Assembly: GCA_003695605.1 (NCBI GenBank)
Contig: RFIK01000093.1
Coordinates: 1-7,289, forward strand
DNA length: 7,289 nucleotides
Reading direction: 5' to 3'
Origin: Chlorobiota bacterium
GTDB taxonomy: Bacteria; Bacteroidota; Ignavibacteria; Kapaibacteriales; NICIL-2
Part shown: one piece after another, positions 1-6,735 of the stretch
Layout of the letters: each line of letters opens with the position of its first letter
How positions within the stretch are numbered: the first letter of the stretch is position 1
Notes under the pieces: generated by a model
Database searches by the model: none
Told to the model about the DNA's origin: nothing
The model's input: the letters and a program-made list of their open reading frames with translations, nothing else
Made by a program: the position numbers and the translations under genes

Positions 1-1
1 C

Positions 2-124
2 GTCAACGTGGATAGAGAAATGGGCGAGCTGGCAAAAAATCAAATCCGCTTCCGTTTGGTGTCGCGCCTTGCGCAGCGATACTTCAACGGACTCCAGCAA
101 GCAATCAAAGGTACACCACAGTAA
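2..124 (+). CDS. flgB: Flagellar basal-body rod protein FlgB, C-terminal end (partial)
   Basis: The window opens inside this gene. Forty codons are readable from base 2 to the TAA at 122-124. The peptide starts VNVDREMGELAKNQIRF and continues with a helix containing LVSRLAQRYFNGLQQAI. This matches the usual FlgB C-terminus, where a V-(N/D)-x-(D/E)-x-E-M-x-x-L motif leads into the final amphipathic helix that packs in the rod core. FlgB forms part of the proximal rod crossing the periplasm, next to FlgC, FliE and FlgF. The start and most of the protein lie upstream. The call rests on this short tail and on flgC following 20 bases later, which is the usual flgB-flgC-fliE order. Confidence 0.85.
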   Translation, partial: VNVDREMGELAKNQIRFRLVSRLAQRYFNGLQQAIKGTPQ

Positions 125-130
125 CATCAC

Positions 131-135
131 GGAGG
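131..135 (+). promoter_or_regulatory. Ribosome binding site of flgC
   Basis: A perfect GGAGG lies 9 bases before the ATG at 145. The in-frame ATG at 136 directly abuts this motif, leaving no spacing for initiation. The site therefore decides the start in favour of 145. Confidence 0.75.
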
Positions 136-144
136 ATGCGCTCG

Positions 145-627
145 ATGGAAAACATCTTCTCGTCGTTTGCATTTAGTGCGCAGGGTCTGAGCGTCCAGCG
201 CATGCGGCTTTCGAGCGTGGCAAAGAATATTGCCAACGCCGATACTACTCGCGATGAGCGGGGGCAGGTCTATCGCCGCGAAGTTGTCGTCGTCCGCGCT
301 CGTCAGCGTGGCACGTTCGAGGATGCACTGCAGCTGTCGCTCCCGCTGGCGCGAAGCTCACCGTCGCACGTTGATCCCGAAACGCCCGGCCTGCGTGCCC
401 CTGACGATCAAATCCTCAAGGCCCACGTCGCGCGCGACAATTCACCGCCTCGGATGGTGTACGACCCAACGCACCCGGACGCGAACGCAGAGGGCTACGT
501 CCAAATGCCGAACGTGAACATCGTCACCGAAATGGTGGAGATGATCTCGGCGCAGCGTGCCTTCGAAGCCAACACTGGCGTGATCGCAGCAGCCAAGAAC
601 ATTGCTCGTGACTCGCTGGAGATCTAA
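145..627 (+). CDS. flgC: Flagellar basal-body rod protein FlgC
   Basis: This is a structural subunit of the proximal rod, the periplasmic driveshaft that carries torque from the MS ring to the hook. The 160-residue product begins MENIFSSFAFSAQGL. It has the N-terminal rod signature with SVAKNIANADTTR at about 24-36, where rod and hook proteins carry an ANANT-like motif. The C-terminal half is highly typical: SPPRMVYDPTHPDANAEGYV at about 100-119, then MPNVNIVTEMVEMISAQRAF at about 121-140, then the terminal helix ending in SLEI. Terminal helices of rod proteins pair as coiled coils. The product is somewhat longer than many FlgC proteins (about 134-150 residues); the extra length is a Ser/Pro-rich stretch at about 56-88. 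The start at 145 is chosen because of the GGAGG nine bases upstream. Confidence 0.96.
   Translation: MENIFSSFAFSAQGLSVQRMRLSSVAKNIANADTTRDERGQVYRREVVVVRARQRGTFEDALQLSLPLARSSPSHVDPETPGLRAPDDQILKAHVARDNSPPRMVYDPTHPDANAEGYVQMPNVNIVTEMVEMISAQRAFEANTGVIAAAKNIARDSLEI
618..622 (+). promoter_or_regulatory. Ribosome binding site of the small gene after flgC
   Basis: GGAGA sits inside the last codons of flgC, 8 bases before the ATG at 631. A well-placed site here is the main sequence argument that the small reading frame is translated. Confidence 0.55.
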
Positions 628-630
628 GCA

Positions 631-831
631 ATGCAGCTCCGCGCTCTCGCTGCGTATCAGCAGGCCGCCGCGCACGCACAACGCTCCGTCCAGCAGGCAC
701 CACCTGCCCGGAAACCCGAACAGCTCGAGTATCGCCCTGCGCCACCAGCTCCTCTCGTGGTCGAGCTGTTCAACCGGAACGGACGTGCGCAGATCATTGC
801 AACAGGCATTCACGTAGATCAACGCATCTGA
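631..831 (+). CDS. Small hypothetical protein inside the flagellar operon
   Basis: I do not recognise this 66-residue product. It starts three bases after the flgC stop, has a GGAGA eight bases upstream, and ends 23 bases before fliE. It therefore fills the flgC-fliE interval that is normally short. The N-terminal half (about 1-43) is rich in Ala, Gln and Pro with the look of a helix followed by a flexible linker. The C-terminal third, LVVELFNRNGRAQIIATGIH at about 42-61, reads like two short beta strands around an NRNG turn. No signal peptide or membrane segment is seen, so it is probably cytoplasmic or a small export substrate. Position suggests a role in rod/MS-ring assembly or merely lineage-specific filler; the sequence does not decide. 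Confidence 0.65.
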   Translation: MQLRALAAYQQAAAHAQRSVQQAPPARKPEQLEYRPAPPAPLVVELFNRNGRAQIIATGIHVDQRI

Positions 832-843
832 CCACTACTGCTC

Positions 844-852
844 GGAGAGAAG
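844..852 (+). promoter_or_regulatory. Ribosome binding site of fliE
   Basis: The purine run GGAGAGAAG precedes the ATG at 855; its GGAGA core is six bases from the start codon. It lies in the short gap after the small gene, so fliE has its own strong initiation signal. Confidence 0.65.
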
Positions 853-854
853 CC

Positions 855-1154
855 ATGGCACCGATTCCACCACTCCAGTCATTCCCAACGCACCTGCCAC
901 TTCCGCAGCAGACTACACCTGCTCAGGCAAATGGACCGACGTTCGACGAAACGCTCCGCACCTTTCTCGACAGCGTCAACGATCTGCAGAAGGAAAGCGG
1001 CACACTCAGCGAACGGTTCATCAAAGGTGAGGCGGTTGACCTCCACGACGTCATGATCGCCGCTGAGAAAGCAAAAACCAGCTTCCAGCTCCTGATGGAA
1101 CTGCGCAATAAAGCGCTCGATCTCTACCGCGAAGCAATGCGTATCCAAGTTTGA
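855..1154 (+). CDS. fliE: Flagellar hook-basal body complex protein FliE
   Basis: FliE joins the rod to the MS ring and is among the first substrates of the flagellar type III export apparatus. The 99-residue length is typical. The first 28 residues are Pro/Gln-rich and variable, as in the family. The conserved part starts at FDETLRTFLDSVNDLQ (about 30-45). It continues with GEAVDLHDVMIAAEKAKTSF at about 58-77, the hallmark of FliE, where G-x-x-x-D-x-H-x-V-M-I-A-x-E-K-A is nearly invariant. It ends in the helix LLMELRNKALDLYREAMRIQ. The gene lies 16 bases before fliF, whose ring its product contacts. Confidence 0.97.
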   Translation: MAPIPPLQSFPTHLPLPQQTTPAQANGPTFDETLRTFLDSVNDLQKESGTLSERFIKGEAVDLHDVMIAAEKAKTSFQLLMELRNKALDLYREAMRIQV

Positions 1155-1170
1155 TGTCGAGTAATTGCTC

Positions 1171-2826
1171 ATGCAACTTCCAGCAGTAGTCACCCAAGCA
1201 AGAGAGTTTTGGCAGCGGTTGCGGACACCGCAAAAGCTGACCATCATCGGAGCAGTACTCGCTGCAGTCAGCATCATCGCTGCGATTGTTGCATCAACAT
1301 CATCGCAGCCGATGGCCGTTCTCTTCAGCGACTTAGACCCCAAGGATGCAGGCACAATTGTCGAAAAGCTCAAAGAGCAAGCCGTCCCCTACGAACTTGC
1401 CGACGGCGGTGCAACAATTCGCGTCCCCGAATCGCGCGTCTACGAACTCCGCTTAGCACTTGCGCGCGAGGGGCTGCCATCGAGTAGCACTGTCGGCTAC
1501 GAAATCTTCGATCGCACCAATCTCGGCATGAGCGATTTTGTCCAGAAACTCAACCACAAACGCGCACTCGAAGGCGAACTGCAGAAGACTATCGCAAGCT
1601 TCGATGAGGTGCAGAAAGTGCGCGTGATGATTGTGCTGCCAGAGAAAGCACTCTTCGAACAAGAGCAGAAAAAACCAACAGCATCTGTGCTGCTACATCT
1701 CAAGAGCGGGCGTAGCTTGAGCAAGCTCAACATCGAAGGCATCCAAAATTTGGTTGCCAGCAGTGTCGAAGGACTCAGCCCAGCGGACGTCACTATCGTT
1801 GACCAACACGGGCAAATTCTCAGCCAGGTGCCCCGCGAGACTTCAACCCTTGCAGGACTAACCGCGACACAGTACGAGCAGCAGCAGAAAGTCGAGAGCT
1901 ACCTAACCTCACGCGTTCAATCATTGCTCGATGGCGTCCTCGGTCCAGGCAACAGCGTCGTCCGTGTAAGCGCCGAACTCGACTTCACCCAACGCGAACA
2001 AACACGCGAGAACTACGACCCCGACGGCCAGGTTATCCGCAGTGAAGAGCGCATCGCCGAAGCGCGCCGTTCCCAAGACTCACTCGACTACCCAGCCGTC
2101 AATAGCGAAAGCAATGCCACGAAGGTCCGCACCAACTACGAAATCTCGCGGACGGTCGAACGCATCGTCGGCGGTGTCGGCACGATCAAACGCATTTCTG
2201 CATCGGTTCTCGTCAACGGCACCACGAAAGTTGTCGATCACGACGGGAAGAAGGTCATCCAATACACACCCCGAAGCCAAGAAGAGCTTCAAAAACTCAC
2301 GCAGATTGTCCGTAATGCGATTGGCTACGACCCCGAACGAAACGACCAAGTGAGCGTTGTCAATCTTCCCTTCGATACGACAGTGCTTGATCAGCCAGAG
2401 GAAGAGCCGACGTTTTCGCTGCCGCGCGGGAATCTCGTACTCGGCATCGCTGCACTGCTTGCAGTACTGGCAGCACTCTGGGCGCTGCGGCGCTTGGTTC
2501 TCTCGCCACCACTACGACGCCGCATCGAAGAGATTTTGGTACCGAATGCTGTACTCCACCTTGCGCCAGACGGTCCTGCGGTACCAGCGTTAGAACCTGC
2601 GGCGGAGGCAGCGCCCGTTGCACAATTGGAAGAACATCGGGAGCTATCACCCTACGATGAGCTTCGCCAACGCGTGCGTGCCAAACTCGATTCAGCAGCC
2701 GCAAGCGGCCTGTCGGAAGAGGATCTCCTAATCGAAGAGATGAAAGATCGCATTCGGCGCTTCATTCACGAAAACAATGCTGACGCCATCAAGCTCATCC
2801 AGAGTATGATCAACCAAGAGCATTGA
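1171..2826 (+). CDS. fliF: Flagellar MS-ring protein FliF
   Basis: FliF oligomerises in the inner membrane to form the MS ring, which houses the export gate and carries the rotor. The product is 551 residues from the ATG at 1171. A TTG two codons earlier is possible, but ribosome-binding signals are weak for both. A transmembrane helix (about 23-42, LTIIGAVLAAVSIIAAIVAS) precedes the YscJ/FliF ring-building domain at about 46-215, with typical stretches such as FSDLDPKDAGTIVEKL, GYEIFDRTNLGMSDF and KVRVMIVLPEKALF. The periplasmic FliF C domain follows, including RTNYEISRTVERIV. The second membrane helix is at about 421-441 (NLVLGIAALLAVLAALWALR). The cytoplasmic tail ends in KDRIRRFIHENNADAIKLIQ, the region that in the family binds the N-terminal domain of FliG, encoded three bases downstream. 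Confidence 0.98.
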   Translation: MQLPAVVTQAREFWQRLRTPQKLTIIGAVLAAVSIIAAIVASTSSQPMAVLFSDLDPKDAGTIVEKLKEQAVPYELADGGATIRVPESRVYELRLALAREGLPSSSTVGYEIFDRTNLGMSDFVQKLNHKRALEGELQKTIASFDEVQKVRVMIVLPEKALFEQEQKKPTASVLLHLKSGRSLSKLNIEGIQNLVASSVEGLSPADVTIVDQHGQILSQVPRETSTLAGLTATQYEQQQKVESYLTSRVQSLLDGVLGPGNSVVRVSAELDFTQREQTRENYDPDGQVIRSEERIAEARRSQDSLDYPAVNSESNATKVRTNYEISRTVERIVGGVGTIKRISASVLVNGTTKVVDHDGKKVIQYTPRSQEELQKLTQIVRNAIGYDPERNDQVSVVNLPFDTTVLDQPEEEPTFSLPRGNLVLGIAALLAVLAALWALRRLVLSPPLRRRIEEILVPNAVLHLAPDGPAVPALEPAAEAAPVAQLEEHRELSPYDELRQRVRAKLDSAAASGLSEEDLLIEEMKDRIRRFIHENNADAIKLIQSMINQEH

Positions 2827-2829
2827 CCG

Positions 2830-3864
2830 ATGAGCGCAATCGTCCAACAGCGCCAACTCTCGTACGAACAGCTCACGCCGCGCCAGAAAGCAGCGTTGCT
2901 GCTATTGGCGCTCGATGTTGAAACCTCTGCGAAAGTGTTCCAGGGGCTTCGTCAGCAGGACATCGAACAACTCAGCGTCGAGATCGCTGCTCTCGATGCC
3001 GTCCCGAAAGAAATCACCGCGAAAGTGATCGAGGAGTTCTACAACGTGCTCGTCAGCCGCGAGTATATGCTCAGTGGCGGTGTCGAGTACGCGCGACTTC
3101 TCTTGGAGCGCACGTTCGGACCGGAAAAGAGTCGCGAACTCATCGAGAAAGTCAAGATGCTCTCGACCGTTCGCGGCTTCGACATCCTCAAGAAAGCCGA
3201 TCCCCAGCAGCTGGCAAGCTTTCTTTCAAAAGAGCATCCGCAGACAATTGCACTGCTGCTATCGCACCTTCCGACTAACCAGAGCGCCGAAGTCCTCGAG
3301 CGCTTCCCCGATGATCTCCGGACTGACGTGATCATCCGCATTGCAACGCTCGGAAAGGTCTCGCCATCCATCGTTCAGCAGATCGAGCAAGTCGTTGATC
3401 AAATCGCCGAGCAAACACTATCGCAAAACCTGGCAACGGCGGGCGGTGCACAGATTGTTGCCTCGATCCTGAACCTTTCTCCTCCGGCGATAGCAAAGAC
3501 GATCATGGAACAGATCGAGCAGACCAACCCGCAGCTTGCACAAGACATCAAGCGCATGATGTTCCTCTTCGAGGACATTCTCTTGATTGACGACCGCGGC
3601 ATTCAGCGCATTCTGCGCGAGGTCGATCGGCGTGATCTTGTCCTTGCACTCCGCGGTGCGGACGAGCGGCTCCGTGCAAAGATTTTCAAAAACATGTCCG
3701 AGCGCGCCGCCAAGGTCGTCAAGGAAGAACTCGAACTGATGGGACCAGTCAAGCTCAAGGACGTCGAGGCCGCCCAACAGCGCATCGTCGAAATTGTCAA
3801 GCGACTCGAAGAGCAAGAGGAAATCACCATCAGCGGTCGCGGTCGGGACGAAGTGTACATCTAA
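2830..3864 (+). CDS. fliG: Flagellar motor switch protein FliG
   Basis: FliG couples the MS ring to the C-ring and meets the stator, so it takes part in torque generation and direction switching. The 344-residue length is normal. The N-terminal domain (about 1-100, with TPRQKAALLLLALDVETSAK) should bind FliF. The middle domain has the EHPQT form of the EHPQR motif at 135-139. A Gly-Gly hinge lies at 205-206 and the MFXF motif (MFLF) at 244-247. In the C-terminal domain, the positions equivalent to E. coli K264, R281, D288, D289 and R297 read R275, R292, E299, E300 and K308, so every charge is kept. The start is three bases after fliF, with an AAGAG nine bases upstream. No fliH or fliI follows; the gene is last in this block. 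Confidence 0.98.
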   Translation: MSAIVQQRQLSYEQLTPRQKAALLLLALDVETSAKVFQGLRQQDIEQLSVEIAALDAVPKEITAKVIEEFYNVLVSREYMLSGGVEYARLLLERTFGPEKSRELIEKVKMLSTVRGFDILKKADPQQLASFLSKEHPQTIALLLSHLPTNQSAEVLERFPDDLRTDVIIRIATLGKVSPSIVQQIEQVVDQIAEQTLSQNLATAGGAQIVASILNLSPPAIAKTIMEQIEQTNPQLAQDIKRMMFLFEDILLIDDRGIQRILREVDRRDLVLALRGADERLRAKIFKNMSERAAKVVKEELELMGPVKLKDVEAAQQRIVEIVKRLEEQEEITISGRGRDEVYI

Positions 3865-3880
3865 CTGCTCGGCGAGAGCG

Positions 3881-5824
3881 TCACTGCTGCAGTCGAAGGT
3901 CGGCAGCGATCGCGCTGAAACTGAGTGCAGTGCTCAGCCGCTCTGCTGCGCGGAGAGCAATATCCTGCTGCCGATGACCAACGCGACCGAGGATGAGCGC
4001 GATATTGGCAAGAGCAACGCACTGGACGTGCACGGATGCCTGGCGCGCGTGCAACGCCGACTCCACTGCATGCTCCCAGGCATGGACAATGCGTCCATCC
4101 ACACAGTCTGCAACGGTACGCATCGCTGCGACAAGAGACGCAAGTTCAGGGACCTGGCTGATCGGTGCGGTTTCCTCTGCTGTAAGTGCTGCAAGCCGCG
4201 TCCGGGCACACTCAGCATCGCCGGAATCGAGCACAATCCGAATACGCACCAGCTCACCGAGGACACGCTCCAGCGGCGAGCGCCCATCAAGTTCAAGCTG
4301 CTCAGCAGCACGGCGAGCATCCGCAAGATTTCCAGCATACCACAACCCGACGACCGCGCCGAGCTCTTCGAAAAAGTCCTTCCTACTTTCGGCACTGAGC
4401 ATAAAGTCCGTGTGTTCGTTCTCCCTGAGGCTCTTCTGCGCAAACGCAGCAACGAGTGAATGCCCTGTCTCGAGTGCTGTGCGGTAGAGCTGCTCGAGCA
4501 CCTGCTCGGCAGCAGCGGTATTGCCCGCTTCTACCAAGTGCGCCGCGACAATCGGTGCAAGTTGCTCTGCGAGCGCTTCATCAGCAGCCGAGCGCATCCT
4601 CTCCTGGAGAATTGCTGCAATCCGCGAATGCACCTCGATGCGCTCCTCGTGCTCGAGGTACTCGACAAAGTAGCGGTAGTACCCCGCATGCGTAAAGGTA
4701 TAGGCGGTCGTCTCTACTCCATAGAGCCGGCGCATCCCGAGACTGCGAATGACACCGCTCCGCTGTTGGAGCGAGCGTAACAAGCGCACCGTCCCGATTG
4801 GATCACGCTGGAGGAGTTGTGCAACGACAAACACCGTAAATGTCATCCCTTCGGCAGCACAGTGCGCAAGCACAAGCTTCGTCTCCTCGTCGAGCCTGCC
4901 GAGCGTCTCCTCGAGCATGGCATAGAGCGACGCAGGCCGGTAGTCCGTTCGGAGCACGGAACGATCGAGGCTACCATCAGCTTTGAATGGCGAGTGCTGA
5001 CGGAAGTACTGCAAGTATGCGACCGCCACAGCAGGAACACCTCCCGTCTGCTGGAGCAACCACTCATCGAAGGGCGTGTTGGGGTGGTAGTTCTCCAGAT
5101 GCAGCTGTGCAAGCTGACCAAGTTCGCCGCGTGAAAGGAGTGGCACTGCCACTTGTGCGATCTTGTCGCTTCGGGCAACAGTGAGGAAGCCTTCGAGTGC
5201 ACGGTTCTGTGCTTGTGTGACCGATGGCTCGTATGCGAACACGATTGAAAGCGGAACGTCGCGGTTCGCCTGGAGAAGTTGCTCAAGCAGCTCAACCGAT
5301 GCAGCATCGAGCCACTGCGCATCATCAAAAAGGAGGACAAGTGGCGATTCTTCCGCAAGCTCCTCGAGCGCGTGCACAATGTGCTCAGCCTGGCTCGCTG
5401 GCTGCTGCCCTGCATCGCGTCGGTACTCGCGCATATCGCGCAATACTTCTTTGGTCACATCGAAAATTGAGCCGACCAGTGGAATCATCCCCAGTACTGA
5501 AAGCCCGATGTTCATAATCAAGCGCCGTTTGGCTTTCTCCTGCGGATCGGTCAGTACCTGCTCGATTCCTTTGAGGAACGGATAGAGCGGCTGCACCAGC
5601 GGCACCGATTGTTGACCTATCGGCGCAGGGCACTCGACAAGCGCTGTGCGCGCAACCGTGGCAAGCCGTGCGCGGCAGCACTCGAGTAGGGTCGTCTTTC
5701 CGTATCCACTTTCGCCAGCAATCGCAACGAGCTGAATCCGCCGCTGCGCCAGCGCTTTCTGCACTGCGGTTACAACACCCTCCACCAGCGCAGCACGACT
5801 CGATGGTAGCACCCTCTCCATCAT
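3881..5824 (-). CDS. STAND-type (AAA_16-like) signalling ATPase
   Basis: A 647-residue cytoplasmic P-loop ATPase. Residues 37-44 are the Walker A loop GESGYGKT. Walker B is LVLLFDDAQWLD at 162-173, the DDxQWxD form seen in AAA_16 domains of MalT-like regulators and class III cyclases. QQTGGVPAVAVAYLQ at about 258-272 corresponds to their TGGNP helix. TFTHAGYYRYFVEYLEHEER at about 376-395 resembles the winged-helix segment after the NTPase. Residues from about 410 to the end are Ala/Leu-rich helical pairs like degenerate TPRs. Between the Walker motifs lies a hydrophobic glycine-containing helix (about 103-123, with GLSVLGMIPLVGSIFD). No HTH, cyclase or kinase domain is seen. The start at 5824 makes an ATGA overlap with the permease stop; another Met follows immediately. 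The real ligand and output are unknown. Confidence 0.85.
   Translation of the reverse strand: MMERVLPSSRAALVEGVVTAVQKALAQRRIQLVAIAGESGYGKTTLLECCRARLATVARTALVECPAPIGQQSVPLVQPLYPFLKGIEQVLTDPQEKAKRRLIMNIGLSVLGMIPLVGSIFDVTKEVLRDMREYRRDAGQQPASQAEHIVHALEELAEESPLVLLFDDAQWLDAASVELLEQLLQANRDVPLSIVFAYEPSVTQAQNRALEGFLTVARSDKIAQVAVPLLSRGELGQLAQLHLENYHPNTPFDEWLLQQTGGVPAVAVAYLQYFRQHSPFKADGSLDRSVLRTDYRPASLYAMLEETLGRLDEETKLVLAHCAAEGMTFTVFVVAQLLQRDPIGTVRLLRSLQQRSGVIRSLGMRRLYGVETTAYTFTHAGYYRYFVEYLEHEERIEVHSRIAAILQERMRSAADEALAEQLAPIVAAHLVEAGNTAAAEQVLEQLYRTALETGHSLVAAFAQKSLRENEHTDFMLSAESRKDFFEELGAVVGLWYAGNLADARRAAEQLELDGRSPLERVLGELVRIRIVLDSGDAECARTRLAALTAEETAPISQVPELASLVAAMRTVADCVDGRIVHAWEHAVESALHARQASVHVQCVALANIALILGRVGHRQQDIALRAAERLSTALSFSAIAADLRLQQ
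5821..5824 (-). other. ATGA start/stop overlap, permease to ATPase
   Basis: On the minus strand the ATG of the ATPase (5824-5822) overlaps the TGA of the permease (5823-5821). No good ribosome binding site precedes this ATG. Translation of the ATPase therefore probably depends on termination-reinitiation from the permease. Confidence 0.75.
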
Positions 5825-6735
5825 ACTGCCACGTTCATCGTTCGACGTCCCTGACGGAGAAAGCGTACCTGCAACCACGATGCGCCAGCAATGAGGAGGA
5901 CAACCACGACAGCGATTGCTGAAGCGTATCCCATCCCATCGCTCCGCTCGAAGGCGTTGCGGTAGAGCTCATAGACCAACGTTGTTGTTGTGCCTTCGAG
6001 CGGGCCGCCGCGTGTCATCACGTACACCTCCACAAACACCTGGAAGGATTTGATCGTGTTCATCACAACAATGAACGTCAACGTCGGCCGGAGCAATGGC
6101 AGCGTAATCCACCGCAACTGCTGCCATGGGCTTGCTCCGCTAAGCGCAGCCGCATCGTAGAGCTGGCGCGGTATCGTCTGCAGTCCAGCAAGGACAATGA
6201 CCATGTAGTAGCCTGTTGCCATCCACACATCCATCGCCATGATTGCCGGAAGCGCTGTTGTCGGCTCCAATAGCCACCCACGCTCCGGATGCGGCAATCC
6301 AAGCCACGCGAGCACGACGTTCAGGTAACCATCACGTGCGTAGAGGTTGCTGAACACCAACGCAACGACGACAAGCGAAGTCACCGTGGGGAGAAAATAC
6401 ACTGCGCGGAGGACCGACCCGATGCGGCGATCGGCTATTCGATCAAGGAGCAGCGCCAGCGCGAGGGCAAGCACAGTCGTTATCGGAACTGTCCCGAGTG
6501 TGAAGATGAGCGTATTTGCCAGCGCTTTCCAAAAAAGTGTGTCGTGGACAAGTGCACGGAAATTTGCAAGCCCAACCCACCGCTGCTCTCCTGTCAGCGT
6601 GGAATAATCGCTCACGCTCAAAAGGAGCGCCGATGCAATCGGATAAAGCCAGAACGCCACAACGGTAATAACCCATGGCAGAACAAGGATAAACCCACTG
6701 CGATACTGTTGCCGCGCAATGTCTGCGTGATTCAT
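5821..6735 (-). CDS. ABC sugar transporter permease, MalF/UgpA type
   Basis: A 304-residue inner-membrane permease of the carbohydrate uptake (CUT1) class, binding-protein-dependent transport family. About six transmembrane helices can be read: near 14-36, 73-97, 109-130, 161-184, 218-240 and 269-289. Family signatures include YPIASALLLSVSDYS, VGLANFRALVHD, LRAVYFLPTVTS and MTRGGPLEGTTTTLVYELYR. The cytoplasmic EAA loop that docks the ATPase subunit is YDAAALSGASPWQQLRWITL at about 193-212, with Asp in place of the usual Glu. Partners normally needed are a MalG-type second permease, a periplasmic binding protein and a MalK-type ATPase. None is encoded in the window; the downstream ATPase is not of the ABC type. 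The start at 6735 overlaps the stop of the preceding gene. Substrate cannot be named. Confidence 0.93.
   Translation of the reverse strand: MNHADIARQQYRSGFILVLPWVITVVAFWLYPIASALLLSVSDYSTLTGEQRWVGLANFRALVHDTLFWKALANTLIFTLGTVPITTVLALALALLLDRIADRRIGSVLRAVYFLPTVTSLVVVALVFSNLYARDGYLNVVLAWLGLPHPERGWLLEPTTALPAIMAMDVWMATGYYMVIVLAGLQTIPRQLYDAAALSGASPWQQLRWITLPLLRPTLTFIVVMNTIKSFQVFVEVYVMTRGGPLEGTTTTLVYELYRNAFERSDGMGYASAIAVVVVLLIAGASWLQVRFLRQGRRTMNVAV
6732..6735 (-). other. ATGA start/stop overlap, FN3-like protein to permease
   Basis: On the minus strand the ATG of the permease (6735-6733) overlaps the TGA of the upstream gene (6734-6732). A weak purine stretch (GGAAG) lies only a few bases upstream. 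Coupled translation is likely. Confidence 0.75.

Noticed and set aside
136..144. In-frame ATG at 136 as flgC start
   Set aside because: It directly abuts the GGAGG at 131-135, leaving no spacing. The ATG at 145 has proper spacing and gives the family-typical N-terminus.
442..822. 126-codon minus-strand open frame across flgC and the small gene
   Set aside because: It lies opposite well-supported flgC codons, and its Cys/His/Arg-rich translation resembles nothing; it is a shadow of high-GC coding sequence.
1165..1170. TTG at 1165 as fliF start
   Set aside because: It is a rarer start codon with no better ribosome-binding signal, and it adds only two residues. The ATG at 1171 is preferred, though not proven.
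3865..3893. Possible terminator between fliG and the convergent ATPase gene
   Set aside because: A short GCTC/GAG(A)GC hairpin and the ACTGC/GCAGT palindrome are visible, but stems are only four to five pairs and no T-run follows on either strand.
3794..4459. 221-codon plus-strand open frame across the fliG end and into the ATPase gene
   Set aside because: It starts inside fliG in another frame and runs antisense to the TPR-like region of the ATPase. The composition is Cys/Ser/Arg-rich with no domain.
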